A stretch of 64,000 bases of DNA from Pseudomonas sp. efr-133-TYG-5 (GCF_030209175.1 NZ_JARVSM010000007.1:310001-374000), one strand, 5' to 3'; shown: positions 44,408-53,534, counted from the stretch's first letter. Made by a program: numbers and translations. The notes: generated by a model from the sequence alone, not told the origin.

Positions 44408-45196
44408 TCATCGGAAAAATTCTCCGGGCGTCTCGCCGAACTGCTGACGGAACGCTGCAATGAACGCCGACGTCGAGTCATAACCGCAGGCCAGAGCCAC
44501 GTCGGTGACGCGTTCGCCGCGTTCCAGCGGGGTCAGCGCGCCCAGCAGACGCAGGCGCTGGCGCCAGGCGCGGAAGGTCAGCCCCGTGTCACGCAGGAAC
44601 AACCGGCTGAGGGTTTTCTCGGTGACACCGAATTTTTCGCTCCAGCGGTTGAGTGTGGTCTGTTGTTCCGGATGCTGCTCCAGGCTTTGGTAGATCTGGC
44701 GCAAGCGACTGTCCTGCGGCAGTGGCAGCATCAGGTCTATTTGCGGTGCCTCGGCCAATTGATCGAGGATCACCTGGGCCAGCCGGCCGTGCGCGCCGTG
44801 CTGATCGTACTCCACCGGTACCTGGCTGAACGCGCGGATCAATTCGCGCAGCAGGTCGCTGACCCCCAGCACATGGCAGCGCTCGAGCGCCCAGCCCGAC
44901 ACACTGCAATCGATGTACAGGCTGCGCATCTCGGTGTGCGGCGAGCTGAACACGCGGTGCGGTATGCCGGCCGGAATCCACACCGCGCGCTCCGGCGGGG
45001 CAACGAAGCGGCCGGCGCTGGTCTGCACTTCGAGCACGCCCTGAATCGCGTAGGACAACTGCACCCACGGATGGCTGTGGCGCCGGGTCAGGGCCCTATT
45101 GGGCAGCGATTCGGTGCGTCCGTAGAGTGGGCGCGGCAGGCTGGGCAGCCCGGGAATGCTGCGTCTGACGCTCTTGTCGTGTCCTTTTGGCGGCAT
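44408..45196 (-). CDS. AraC-family transcriptional regulator with cupin domain
   Basis: 262 residues from the ATG at 45196. An N-terminal cupin domain (HSHPWVQLSYAIQGVLEVQT, PPERAVWIPAGIPHRV) precedes two C-terminal HTH motifs (LNRWSEKFGVTEKTLSRLFL; VTDVALACGYDSTSAFIAAF). The length and cupin layout resemble E. coli NimR. It is divergent from the bile-acid-symporter-type gene and likely regulates that exporter or importer. Confidence 0.9.
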   Translation of the reverse strand: MPPKGHDKSVRRSIPGLPSLPRPLYGRTESLPNRALTRRHSHPWVQLSYAIQGVLEVQTSAGRFVAPPERAVWIPAGIPHRVFSSPHTEMRSLYIDCSVSGWALERCHVLGVSDLLRELIRAFSQVPVEYDQHGAHGRLAQVILDQLAEAPQIDLMLPLPQDSRLRQIYQSLEQHPEQQTTLNRWSEKFGVTEKTLSRLFLRDTGLTFRAWRQRLRLLGALTPLERGERVTDVALACGYDSTSAFIAAFRQQFGETPGEFFR

Positions 45197-45280
45197 CTGG
45201 CGGCTCTTCGGCGTTAGTCGGTAATTTACAGCCACGTTAGAGTCGCATTCACGTACTGGCAACCCCTGGATGAACTGACC

Positions 45281-46279
45281 ATGACCCGCCCACGCTTCTT
45301 GCCCGATAACTTCACCCTGACCCTGGTCGGCGTGGTCCTGCTGGCCAGTTTCCTGCCGGCCAGCGGCCAGGTCGCGGTCGGCTTCGGCTGGCTGACCAAC
45401 ATCGCCATTGCGCTGCTGTTTTTCCTGCATGGCGCCAAGCTCTCGCGCGAATCGATCATCGCCGGCGCCGGCCACTGGCGCCTGCACCTGCTGGTGTTCG
45501 GCCTGACCTTTGTGCTGTTCCCGCTGTTGGGCCTGGCACTCAAACCGCTGCTGTCGCCGTTGATCGGTGACCCTTTGTACATGGGCATGCTCTACCTCTG
45601 CGCGTTGCCGGCCACGGTGCAATCGGCAATTGCCTTCACCTCACTGGCACGCGGCAATATTCCGGCGGCGATCTGCAGCGCGGCGGCGTCGAGCCTGTTC
45701 GGCATCTTCCTCACGCCTTTGCTGGTGACGCTGCTGCTCAATGTGCATGGCGACGGCGGCTCGACCGTCGATGCGATCGTCAAGATCAGTGTGCAATTGC
45801 TGTTGCCTTTCATTGCCGGACAGATCGCCCGGCGCTGGATCGGAGCCTGGGTCGGCCGCAACAAGAACTGGCTGAAATTCGTCGATCAGGGCTCGATTCT
45901 GCTGGTGGTCTACGGCGCGTTCAGCGAAGCGGTCAACGAAGGCATCTGGCATCAGATCCCGCTGATCGAATTGCTCGGCCTGGTGTTGGTGTGCTGCATC
46001 GTGCTGGCGCTGGTGTTGCTGACCTCGACGGTGCTGGGCAAGGCCTTCGGTTTCAGTCAGGAAGATCGCATCACCATCCTGTTCTGCGGCTCGAAAAAGA
46101 GCCTGGCCACCGGCGTGCCGATGGCCCAGGTGCTGTTTGCCGGCAGCACCATCGGCGTGCTGATCCTGCCGTTGATGCTATTCCATCAGATTCAGCTGAT
46201 GGTCTGCGCGGTGCTGGCGCAGCGCTACGCCAAACGCCCGGAATCGGTGCCGGAACTGATGGCGCAGGTCGATCCCTGA
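45281..46279 (+). CDS. Bile acid:sodium symporter family transporter (SBF-like, YfeH type)
   Basis: 332 residues with about ten membrane helices. Landmarks are FFLHGAKLSRESIIAGAGHW, LPATVQSAIAFTSLARGNIP and CGSKKSLATGVPMAQVLF, the last being the conserved crossover motif of the SBF-like family. Bacterial members transport organic acids or unknown anions with sodium. Its control by the divergent AraC regulator is inferred from gene order. Confidence 0.9.
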   Translation: MTRPRFLPDNFTLTLVGVVLLASFLPASGQVAVGFGWLTNIAIALLFFLHGAKLSRESIIAGAGHWRLHLLVFGLTFVLFPLLGLALKPLLSPLIGDPLYMGMLYLCALPATVQSAIAFTSLARGNIPAAICSAAASSLFGIFLTPLLVTLLLNVHGDGGSTVDAIVKISVQLLLPFIAGQIARRWIGAWVGRNKNWLKFVDQGSILLVVYGAFSEAVNEGIWHQIPLIELLGLVLVCCIVLALVLLTSTVLGKAFGFSQEDRITILFCGSKKSLATGVPMAQVLFAGSTIGVLILPLMLFHQIQLMVCAVLAQRYAKRPESVPELMAQVDP

Positions 46280-46298
46280 TCGGCAGCCAACCGCCGAT

Positions 46299-46317
46299 CC
46301 TGCGCCGCTGGCGCAGG
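46299..46317. terminator. Small hairpin between convergent genes
   Basis: Inverted repeat CCTGCGCC / GGCGCAGG with a three-base loop, between the transporter gene and the LysR gene. No T-run. Confidence 0.4.
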
Positions 46318-46336
46318 CCGCCGGGAGCGCTCTTCG

Positions 46337-47257
46337 TCAGGTCGGCCAGCGTGCCTGCAGATGCTCGAGCAAGTAATCCATGAACGCTTTGACCTTGGGC
46401 GTGAGGGCCGCGCGTTCCTGGACACAGGCGTAGATCGCCAGGGGCTCGGCACTGGCCAGGGTCGAGTCGCCGCGCTGTTCGAACAGCGCGACCAGTTGGC
46501 CGCTGGCCAGGTAGGGCGCCGCCACGAATTCGGCCAGGCGTGTGATGCCGGCGCCATGGATTGCCATTTGCGCCAGGGCATCGATGTCGTCGCTGATCGC
46601 GGTGGCGTTGATCGCGGCTTCGAAGCGCTGGCCGTCGCGGACAAACCGCCACCGCAGAAAACGACCGTCGAGCGGATAGCGGAACGCCAGGCAGGCATGC
46701 TCCTGCAGATCCTCGGGGGCATTCGGCCGCCCGGCCTTGAGCAGATAGCCGGGGCTGGCGCAGATCACGAACGGCACGGCGGCGACCTTGCGCGCAACGA
46801 TGCCGTCTTCCAGCTGCGCCTCGATCCGCAGGCTCAGGTCGACACCTTCCTGCAGGTGACTGATTTTGCGGTCGGTGGTCGACAGTTCGAGTGTCAGCTG
46901 CGGGTAACGCTCGGCGAAACCCGCGATGACCGGCGCCAGGACGTGGCGACCGAAGGCGGCGGTGGAGGCGATACTCAGGCGTCCCTGCAGTTGCGTCTGC
47001 GCGTGGCTGATGGCGCTTTGCGCGGACTCCAGGTCAAGGGCGATGCGCTTGACCTTGTCGAAGTACACCGCGCCGCTTTCGGTCAGTGCCATGCTGCGGG
47101 TGGTGCGTTGCAGCAGCCGCGTGTTGAGGTGGGCTTCCAGGCGGCTGAGCGTCTGGCTGACCGCCGCAGCGCTGATGCCCAGGGTTTTCGCCGCGCCGAC
47201 AATCGAGCCCGCTTCGACGACTTTGATAAAACAATCGATTGCACCCAGCAGGTTCAT
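46337..47257 (-). CDS. LysR-family transcriptional regulator
   Basis: 306 residues. HTH region: AIDCFIKVVEAGSIVGAAKT, then LGISAAAVSQTLSRLEAHL. The effector domain has LRIEAQLEDGIVARKVAAVP and NATAISDDIDALAQMAIHGA, typical of the DsdC/CrgA-like subgroup of Pseudomonas. It is divergent from a DUF2798 gene, which it may control. Confidence 0.9.
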   Translation of the reverse strand: MNLLGAIDCFIKVVEAGSIVGAAKTLGISAAAVSQTLSRLEAHLNTRLLQRTTRSMALTESGAVYFDKVKRIALDLESAQSAISHAQTQLQGRLSIASTAAFGRHVLAPVIAGFAERYPQLTLELSTTDRKISHLQEGVDLSLRIEAQLEDGIVARKVAAVPFVICASPGYLLKAGRPNAPEDLQEHACLAFRYPLDGRFLRWRFVRDGQRFEAAINATAISDDIDALAQMAIHGAGITRLAEFVAAPYLASGQLVALFEQRGDSTLASAEPLAIYACVQERAALTPKVKAFMDYLLEHLQARWPT

Positions 47258-47388
47258 TGGCGGATCCCGGTGTTTCGTTGATTCGTAAGATTGGCTTTAT
47301 AAAGTGCTCACGAGCGCTGGTCTAGTGACCGATTGGCAGACTTGTTACGGTGCCCGACGCCTGACCACCTACCAGAACAAGGACTGAC

Positions 47389-47664
47389 ATGAATCAGCAA
47401 GCCACCCCGCAACCCATGACCTGCCGCCCGCGCAAGCTGTCCGCCCGGGCCACACCGTACGTGTTCGCGTTGTACATGGCGACCATCATGGCGTTTTTGA
47501 TGTCGCTGGTCATCACAGCGGCCAACGCCGGGATTGAGACGGACTATCTTAGTAATGTGCTGCACGCCTACAAATTGGCGATGCCGGTGGCATTCCTGTG
47601 CATCCTGGTGGTTCGGCCGATCGTGGTGAAACTGGTCGCGCTGACGGTGCACCCGCATCGGTGA
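47389..47664 (+). CDS. DUF2798 family membrane protein
   Basis: 91 residues with two membrane helices (about residues 25-48 and 66-84): VFALYMATIMAFLMSLVITA and KLAMPVAFLCILVVRPIVVK. This is the DUF2798 pattern. Function unknown; members are often next to LysR regulators, as here. Confidence 0.87.
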   Translation: MNQQATPQPMTCRPRKLSARATPYVFALYMATIMAFLMSLVITAANAGIETDYLSNVLHAYKLAMPVAFLCILVVRPIVVKLVALTVHPHR

Positions 47665-47671
47665 TGCCCGG

Positions 47672-48277
47672 TTACCAGGATCCGGAATATTTCACCGCCG
47701 CTGCCGCGCGCGACGGTACGTTCAGCGTGCGCAGCAGCGACGACACATGAATCCGTACGGTGAACGGCGAGATGTCCAGTTCGCGGGCGATCTCCTTGTT
47801 GGTCTTGCCCTGGGCGATCAGCCGCAGGACGTCCTGCTGCCGCGGAGTGAGCGCGGCAGCGCTTTCCAGAGGCAGTAGGCCCGAGGGGGCGAATTTCACC
47901 AGCACTTCACCTTCGCGGATCGCCAGGATCGCCTGGCCCATGGCGTCCGGGGCGATGTTCTTGCCGATGAAGCCATCGATACCGGCCGCCATGACGTCGC
48001 CGATCAGCGCCTCGTCATCGACCATCGACACCACGATCAGCGTGGTGCGCGGCAAGCGCCGGCGCAGTTCGGCGAGCTGGCTGACGCAGGTCAGGCCGGG
48101 AAAACGCAGATCGAGAATCAGTGTGTCGGGCTCGTCGCCGCACGGCAGCAGGGCGAGCACCGCGTCGAGATCGCCGGCCTCATCGATCCGGGCGTGCGGC
48201 AATAAACGCTGGACGGTGCGCTGCAGCGCTTCGCGGAACAACGGATGATCGTCGGCTATGATGATCCGGCAGGCCAT
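47672..48277 (-). CDS. LuxR-type response regulator
   Basis: 201 residues from the ATG at 48277. The receiver domain begins MACRIIIADDHPLFREALQR, with phospho-acceptor Asp in TLILDLRFPG (about 57) and VSMVDD and GFIGKN for the switch residues. The C-terminal HTH reads LTPRQQDVLRLIAQGKTNKE, then LDISPFTVRIHVSSLLRTL. It is divergent from a hybrid histidine kinase gene, its likely partner. Confidence 0.92.
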   Translation of the reverse strand: MACRIIIADDHPLFREALQRTVQRLLPHARIDEAGDLDAVLALLPCGDEPDTLILDLRFPGLTCVSQLAELRRRLPRTTLIVVSMVDDEALIGDVMAAGIDGFIGKNIAPDAMGQAILAIREGEVLVKFAPSGLLPLESAAALTPRQQDVLRLIAQGKTNKEIARELDISPFTVRIHVSSLLRTLNVPSRAAAAVKYSGSW

Positions 48278-48392
48278 GGCGGCAACCCTCCCTGGGTCAG
48301 GCAATCTTCAAGGCATGCACCATAGCACCGGGCGAAGGCATCGCCTGTCGATTGCTGCTCAATCCGACGAGTGTGGCACAAGGACGTTACCC

Positions 48393-50018
48393 ATGAAGTT
48401 CGAGAAAAATACCGAACTCGACCAGGCCAACCTGCGCATCATCATTGCCAGTATCGCCTTGGTTTACATGGGCGTGCTCGGTTTCCTGCCAGGCCAGCGC
48501 TTCGATACCTACTCGCCGGTGATTACCTACATTTTCCTGTTTCTGCTGGTCTCCATCGGGCTACGCCAGGCCATCGTGCGCTGGCCGGGGCATTACCCGG
48601 CCCGGCGCATTTTCGGCATGATCCACGATTACACCGGTACCTGTTTCGGCCTGGTGGTCGGCGGCGAGGCCGCACTGCCGATTTATGCCGTCATGGTCTG
48701 GGTCAATCTCGGCAACGGCATGCGCTATGGCTCGCGCTACCTGGCGGTCGCCACGGCGCTGGCGTTGCTGGCGCTGATGATTGTCTATCGGTTGACCCCG
48801 GTGTGGCAGGCGCAGCCGTTCATGGTGCTGATGCTGATGATTACCAGCACGGTGATCCCGTTCTACGCCCACTTGCTTCTTGAGCGCACGCGCAAGGCGT
48901 CGGAGGAGGCCGTTGCGGCGAATCTGGAAAAGTCGCGGTTTCTTGCCCAGGCCAGCCACGATCTGCGCCAGCCGATCCACTCCATCGGCTTGTTCACCGC
49001 GTGCCTGCGCGAGTCGCAACTGGGCGACGATGAGCGGCGGCTGGTGGACAACATCGACCGCTCGTTGCTCAACGTATCGCAACTGTTCCGTTCGATCCTC
49101 GATCTGTACACCCTCGACAACGGGCGGCTGCTGCCCAAGCTGCAGACGCTGGAACTCGGTGAATGGTTGGCCGACCTGGTCCGGCAGAACGCCGAGGCGG
49201 CACGCTGGGCCGGGGTGGAGTTGCGGCTGCGGCCTTGTCGGCACTGGGTGCGAACCGATCCGGCGCTGCTGGCCACCATGGTGCAGAACGTGCTTTCCAA
49301 CTGTTTCAAATACGGTGCGCAACGCCCGGTGCTGATCGGTGTACGCAAGCGCGGGGCGGGGCTGGCCATCGAGATTTATGACCGCGGCAGCGGTATCGCC
49401 GAGGAGCACCTGCCCAAGGTCTTCGAGGAGTTCTACCGGGTGCGCCTGTTGCGTGACAAGGATGTCGAAGGGGTGGGCCTGGGATTGTCGATCGTCAAGC
49501 GCCTGGGGCAACTGATCGCTGTCGACGTCGTATTGCGCTCACGACTCGGCCACGGTACGGCGGTGATCCTGCATGGCTTGCCCGTGGTGATGGCCGCACC
49601 GCAGACGCCCAGTCGCGACGAGGCACGCCAGGCGGGCATGCTCACCGGGCTGAAAGTGTGTCTGGTGGAAGATGATCGCAACGTGCTGCTGGCGACCTGC
49701 GCGTTGCTCGAACGCTGGGGCTGTGTGGTGCAGGCGGAACTGACGGGGCAGGCGCTGATCACCGACTGCGACATCATCGTGGCCGATTACGATCTGGGTA
49801 CCGAGGGCACCGGTATCGAGTGCATCGACGCGGTGCGCCAGCAACGCGGCTGGGCAGTGCCGGCGATGATCATCACCGGGCATGACATGGAAAAAATACA
49901 GGCGGCCTTGCACGACCGCCAAATTGCCATCCTGTCCAAACCGGTACGCCCGGCCGAGCTGCGCGCGACCTTGCGCAACCTGCGCGACCGGCACCTTGCG
50001 CCGGTCGAACAGGCTTGA
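48393..50018 (+). CDS. Hybrid sensor histidine kinase with C-terminal receiver
   Basis: 541 residues from the ATG at 48393. About six membrane helices occupy residues 14-165 with no large periplasmic domain, so the sensor probably reads a membrane-linked signal. The HisKA H-box is FLAQASHDLRQPIHSIGL (His about 189). The ATPase domain has NVLSNCFKYG, DRGSGIAEEHLP and EGVGLGLSIVKRL. A receiver domain at about 423-535 has DDRNVLL and phospho-Asp in IIVADYDLG. It is divergent from the LuxR-type response regulator, forming a two-component unit. Confidence 0.92.
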   Translation: MKFEKNTELDQANLRIIIASIALVYMGVLGFLPGQRFDTYSPVITYIFLFLLVSIGLRQAIVRWPGHYPARRIFGMIHDYTGTCFGLVVGGEAALPIYAVMVWVNLGNGMRYGSRYLAVATALALLALMIVYRLTPVWQAQPFMVLMLMITSTVIPFYAHLLLERTRKASEEAVAANLEKSRFLAQASHDLRQPIHSIGLFTACLRESQLGDDERRLVDNIDRSLLNVSQLFRSILDLYTLDNGRLLPKLQTLELGEWLADLVRQNAEAARWAGVELRLRPCRHWVRTDPALLATMVQNVLSNCFKYGAQRPVLIGVRKRGAGLAIEIYDRGSGIAEEHLPKVFEEFYRVRLLRDKDVEGVGLGLSIVKRLGQLIAVDVVLRSRLGHGTAVILHGLPVVMAAPQTPSRDEARQAGMLTGLKVCLVEDDRNVLLATCALLERWGCVVQAELTGQALITDCDIIVADYDLGTEGTGIECIDAVRQQRGWAVPAMIITGHDMEKIQAALHDRQIAILSKPVRPAELRATLRNLRDRHLAPVEQA

Positions 50019-50019
50019 A

Positions 50020-50328
50020 TCAACGCTTACACAAGTAGTCCTGGGTAATCGTGGTCTGCAGGCAGTTGTACTGGCCCATGGTCCGGCAGATGTTTTTCTC
50101 CGAGCCCGAGACCTCGGCATTCCTGTAACCCCAGACCTTGCAGCGGTCGGTGGCGGTGGCCAGGCCCTGCGCGGCCGAGGTCTGGCCACTCTCGAACTGA
50201 CCCAGTTCATAGGACACCTGGACGACGCCATCCGTCTTGCTGCCGCCGGTGGCTTCCCACTGCTTGGGCGTGGCGCAACCGCTGAGCACCACGGTGGCGA
50301 GGGTGAGTGTTGCGATGAGTGTTTTCAT
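50020..50328 (-). CDS. YecR-like lipoprotein
   Basis: 102 residues from the ATG at 50328. The signal MKTLIATLTLATVVLSGCAT has lipobox LSGC. The mature part KQWEATGGSKTDGVVQVSYE, then ATDRCKVWGYRNAEVSG and a Cys pair near the end, follows the YecR-like lipofamily, linked to flagellar regulons in enterics. Here its role is unknown. The stop is one base beyond the end of the convergent kinase gene. Confidence 0.78.
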   Translation of the reverse strand: MKTLIATLTLATVVLSGCATPKQWEATGGSKTDGVVQVSYELGQFESGQTSAAQGLATATDRCKVWGYRNAEVSGSEKNICRTMGQYNCLQTTITQDYLCKR

Positions 50329-50380
50329 GATGGATGTCATCCTTTACCGGTGGAGAGTCGCAGACAGGCAGGGGGCCGGC

Positions 50381-50695
50381 TCACTGGAGCGGGATCGGCG
50401 ATGCGCCTTTCGGCAGGCAGGAGAGCGGCGGCGTCATGATGCCCATGCTCGCCACGGCGATGATCGCGCCGCTGGGCAACTCGCAGTTGTACTCACCGGC
50501 CGGTGTATAGGCGGTGTAGTAGGTCAGGGTGCTGTCGCTGCGAATGTTGTCGATTTTGCTGACCGGTTTGCCGATCACGGTTTGCGCGCGCTCTTTCATG
50601 CTGGCTTCGGTGGGCTTGGCGGTCTGGCAACCGGCAACGCCGAGGAGCAGGGCGCCGACGACGGTGAGCTTGCCGAGGGTAGGATGCAGTTTCAT
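50381..50695 (-). CDS. Small lipoprotein, unknown function
   Basis: 104 residues from the ATG at 50695. N-terminus MKLHPTLGKLTVVGALLLGV followed by AGC: lipobox GVAGC. The mature part has VIGKPVSKIDNIRSDSTLTY and two cysteines. It lies upstream of the YecR-like gene on the same strand, 52 bases apart, so the two may be co-expressed. Confidence 0.72.
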   Translation of the reverse strand: MKLHPTLGKLTVVGALLLGVAGCQTAKPTEASMKERAQTVIGKPVSKIDNIRSDSTLTYYTAYTPAGEYNCELPSGAIIAVASMGIMTPPLSCLPKGASPIPLQ

Positions 50696-50889
50696 GATGT
50701 TTCTTCCTTGCTGTTGTTGTTTTTCCAGGCACGACGATCCCACGCACTGCACCTTGGCAATGTGGCTGAACGTCGGGGGGTTGCGAGGGAATATAGCGCC
50801 GGGCGGGCGGGTGGTCATTAGCACAAATGTGCTAGTGCGACAGTTGTCGGGCGGCTGCCGGCAGCCGCCCGATGCGCAGTGAGCGGGGT

Positions 50890-51810
50890 TTATTGCGGGT
50901 TGTTGAATTGATCCGAATAGCTGCCGGTCATCAGTGCCGAAGCCACCTGATCGGAGCCGACACCTACGCGCGAGTAGGCGAGTCGATTGGCGCCCACCTT
51001 GTCCGCACCATCGGCGGCGAGCGCGCCTGCACCGACGTGATCCGAGCCATCGGCAGCGACTGCACCGGCACCGACATGATCCGAACCGTCAGCAGCAACG
51101 GCGCCAGCGCCGACACGATCTGCGCCATCAGCCGCAACAGCCCCAGCGCCGACGCGATCTGCGCCATCAGCCGCAACGGCACCCGCACCAACACGATCCG
51201 AACCATCGGCAGCAACTGCACCGGCACCTACACGATCCGAGCCATCGGCAGCGACCGCACCAGCGCCGACACGATCCGAGCCATCGGCAGCTACCGCCCC
51301 AGCGCCGACACGATCCGAGCCATCGGCAGCGACTGCACCGGCACCGACACGATCCGAGCCATCGGCAGCTACTGCCCCGGCACCGACACGATCCGCGCCA
51401 TCAGCCGCAACAGCCCCTGCGCCGACACGATCCGAACCATCGGCAGCGACTGCACCTGCACCGACATGATCCGAGCCATCGGCAGCGACTGCACCTGCAC
51501 CGACACGATCCGCACCATCGGCCGCGACTGCACCGGCACCGACGCGATCCGAACCATCAGCAGCAACTGCACCAGCACCGACACGATCCGCGCCATCAGC
51601 CGCAACAGCCCCAGCGCCGACACGATCCGCACCATCAGCCGCAACGGCACCCGCACCTACTCGATCCGAACCATCCGCCGCAACCGTTCCGGCGCCCACA
51701 TGATCGGCGCCGTCGGACGCCAATGCCTGCGGCTGTGCCGCCCAGACACCAGGGATCACCACCGTTGCCGCAACCGCCAGGACGACGCCTGACCAAAGCT
51801 TGTGCTTCAT
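50890..51810 (-). CDS. Exported protein with 18 tandem 13-residue repeats
   Basis: 306 residues from the ATG at 51810 (GGAG six bases before; a start four codons upstream is less likely). Signal peptide residues 1-24 end GVWA-A. Residues 36-269 are 18 uninterrupted copies of DRVGAGAVAADG(S/A), with only a few substitutions (H for R, T for A, L for V). A short non-repetitive C-terminus follows, SRVGVGSDQVASALMTGSYS and seven more residues. Cysteine is absent. Such regular low-complexity repeats suggest an extended or solenoid-like secreted or surface protein. No enzymatic motif is seen and the function is unknown. Confidence 0.82.
   Translation of the reverse strand: MKHKLWSGVVLAVAATVVIPGVWAAQPQALASDGADHVGAGTVAADGSDRVGAGAVAADGADRVGAGAVAADGADRVGAGAVAADGSDRVGAGAVAADGADRVGAGAVAADGSDHVGAGAVAADGSDRVGAGAVAADGADRVGAGAVAADGSDRVGAGAVAADGSDRVGAGAVAADGSDRVGAGAVAADGSDRVGAGAVAADGSDRVGAGAVAADGADRVGAGAVAADGADRVGAGAVAADGSDHVGAGAVAADGSDHVGAGALAADGADKVGANRLAYSRVGVGSDQVASALMTGSYSDQFNNPQ
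51004..51705 (-). repeat. 18 x 39-bp tandem repeat inside the repeat protein gene
   Basis: The coding repeats are exactly in phase, 39 bases each. Synonymous variants (for example GCCATCAGCCGC versus ACCATCGGCAGC on the plus strand) recur in patches, which suggests copy-number change by slippage or unequal recombination. The array keeps other reading frames open, which produces spurious ORFs on both strands. Confidence 0.88.
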
Positions 51811-52079
51811 GATTTTCTCCATGACCCGGTGGCCATGACATCCGAGCGCTGCCGGTCAGGGGTTGTCGACGGCAGGGCGCGTTGGCCCGGGATTAACCAG
51901 ATGGGCGATTGGCACGGGCGCACGGCGAGGTACGCGGGTGTCGACGTATTGCATCAAATCGCGATAGCCAACAGAAAAGTGTAGTCGGCGATTCGCCGGG
52001 CACACGGGGCGTGAGCGCGTCGGCGATAGTCGGTTAGCTTCCTTGCGGCCCGGTGCTAGAAAAAAATCGGTCTAACTGC
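51811..52079. other. Non-coding stretch upstream of the repeat-protein gene
   Basis: No credible gene is seen. The first part contains the ribosome site and presumably the promoter of the repeat-protein gene on the minus strand. The remainder is GC-rich and unremarkable. Confidence 0.6.
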
Positions 52080-52342
52080 CGGGAGGCGGATCGCCGTGCG
52101 TTTGCTAGGCTCAAGAATGTAGGTGAAGACGCAGACTGATGCGCAAGCGGATAGCGAGGGCGCGTGGGGCGCGCTCCGAAGGGTACACGGTTAGAAAGAT
52201 CTCCGCGCTGAGATCCAGCCCTTACGCCGTGTGAAGCAGCAGAGCACATGCCTGTACTGTGGGAGTCCCGATAAACCTCGTAAGCCAGAGACCAGCGCTG
52301 GCCGCCTACTCGAACACCAAAGCCCGCTTCGTGCGGGCTTTG
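52080..52342. ncRNA. Candidate structured non-coding element with terminator hairpin
   Basis: No convincing gene, but several nested hairpins: GGGCGCG...CGCGCTC near 52167-52181, GATCTC-CGCGCT-GAGATC at about 52197-52214 enclosed by ACACGG...CCGTGT, and a perfect 10-bp stem CAAAGCCCGC / GCGGGCTTTG at 52318-52342. The last also sits directly beyond the 3' end of the cystathionine lyase gene and could simply terminate it. Strand and identity are uncertain; it does not match an RNA family I know. Confidence 0.3.
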
Positions 52343-52355
52343 TCGTTCTTGTCGG

Positions 52356-53534
52356 TCAGATGCTGGCCAGGGCCTGGGCCAGGTCGGCGCGCAGATCCTC
52401 GACGTCCTCGACACCCACTGACAGCCGCACCAGGCCATCGCCAATCCCCAGCTTCGCCCGGGTCTGCGCCGGAATGGTGGCATGGGTCATGATTGCCGGA
52501 TGCTCGATCAGGCTTTCGACGCCGCCCAGGCTCTCGGCGAGGGCGAAGATCCTGACGTTTTCGAGGAAGCGTCGGGCGCCGCCCAGATCACTGTTCAGAT
52601 CCAGGGAAATCATTCCGCCGAAGCCGCGCATCTGGCGCTTGGCCAATTCATGCTGCGGATGCGATGGCAGCCCCGGGTAGTAAACGTGCTTGACCTGCGG
52701 CTGTTGCTCGAGCCACTGCGCCAGCTCCAGGGCGTTGCTGCAATGACGCTCCATGCGCAACGCCAGGGTCTTCACCCCGCGCAGGGTGAGGAAGGCGTCG
52801 AACGGCCCGGCAATCGCGCCGACGGCGTTCTGCAGGAAACCCAGGCGCTCGGCCAGCTCGGCGTTCTGCCCGACCACGGCGATGCCGCCGATGACGTCGG
52901 AGTGGCCGTTGAGGTACTTGGTGGTCGAGTGCAGCACGATGTCGAAACCCAGCTCCAGCGGGCGTTGGATGTAAGGGCTGGCGAACGTGTTGTCGGCGAC
53001 GCTGATGATGCCGCGGGCGCGGCAGATGCGCGCGATCGCGGCGAGGTCGCAGAGGCTCAGCAGCGGGTTGGTCGGCGTCTCCACCATGACCATGCGCGTG
53101 TCGTCCTGCAACGACGCTTCGAAGGCCGAGAGGTCGGTCAGATCGACGAAGCTGAAGCGATGCCCGGCACTGCGCTGGCGCACCTTGTCGAACAGGCGGA
53201 AGGTGCCGCCATACAAGTCATTGCCGGACACCACGTGCGAGCCGGCATCGAGCAGTTCGAGCACGGTGGAAATCGTCGCCAGCCCGGAGGCGAACGCGAA
53301 CGCCTGGGTGCCGCCCTCCAGGTCGGCCACGCAGCGCTCCAGCGCGAAGCGGGTCGGGTTGTGCGAGCGGCCGTAGTCGAAGCCTTTGTGCACGCCGGGG
53401 CTGTCTTGCAGGTACGTCGAGTTGGCGTAGATCGGCGGCATCAGCGCGCCGGTGGTCGGGTCCGGCGTCTGGCCGGCGTGGATCACGCGGGTGGCGAAGC
53501 CCTGCGGCGGGGCGTTCTTGTCGTGCTGGCTCAT
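52356..53534 (-). CDS. Trans-sulfuration PLP enzyme (cystathionine gamma-lyase/synthase family)
   Basis: 392 residues from the ATG at 53534, overlapping the stop of the CBS gene (ATGA). PLP motifs: YGRSHNPTRFALERCVADLE, ASGLATIS, VADNTFASPYIQRPLELG and the Schiff-base Lys in LHSTTKYLNGHSDVIGG (about 205). Because it is coupled to cystathionine beta-synthase, cystathionine gamma-lyase activity in reverse transsulfuration (cystathionine to cysteine, 2-oxobutyrate and ammonia) is more likely than MetB synthesis. Sequence alone does not settle it. Confidence 0.9.
   Translation of the reverse strand: MSQHDKNAPPQGFATRVIHAGQTPDPTTGALMPPIYANSTYLQDSPGVHKGFDYGRSHNPTRFALERCVADLEGGTQAFAFASGLATISTVLELLDAGSHVVSGNDLYGGTFRLFDKVRQRSAGHRFSFVDLTDLSAFEASLQDDTRMVMVETPTNPLLSLCDLAAIARICRARGIISVADNTFASPYIQRPLELGFDIVLHSTTKYLNGHSDVIGGIAVVGQNAELAERLGFLQNAVGAIAGPFDAFLTLRGVKTLALRMERHCSNALELAQWLEQQPQVKHVYYPGLPSHPQHELAKRQMRGFGGMISLDLNSDLGGARRFLENVRIFALAESLGGVESLIEHPAIMTHATIPAQTRAKLGIGDGLVRLSVGVEDVEDLRADLAQALASI

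Noticed and set aside
51004..51705. CRISPR-like array
   Set aside because: Repeats are contiguous 39-bp coding units without unique spacers, and no cas genes are present.
50872..51792. A 306-residue repetitive frame on the plus strand opposite the repeat protein
   Set aside because: The 39-bp in-phase repeat keeps several frames open. Only the minus frame has a signal peptide, a ribosome site and a sensible start.
52034..52483. A 149-residue minus-strand frame over the non-coding stretch
   Set aside because: It overlaps the end of the cystathionine lyase gene in another frame and crosses the hairpin at 52318-52342. No ribosome site or domain is seen.
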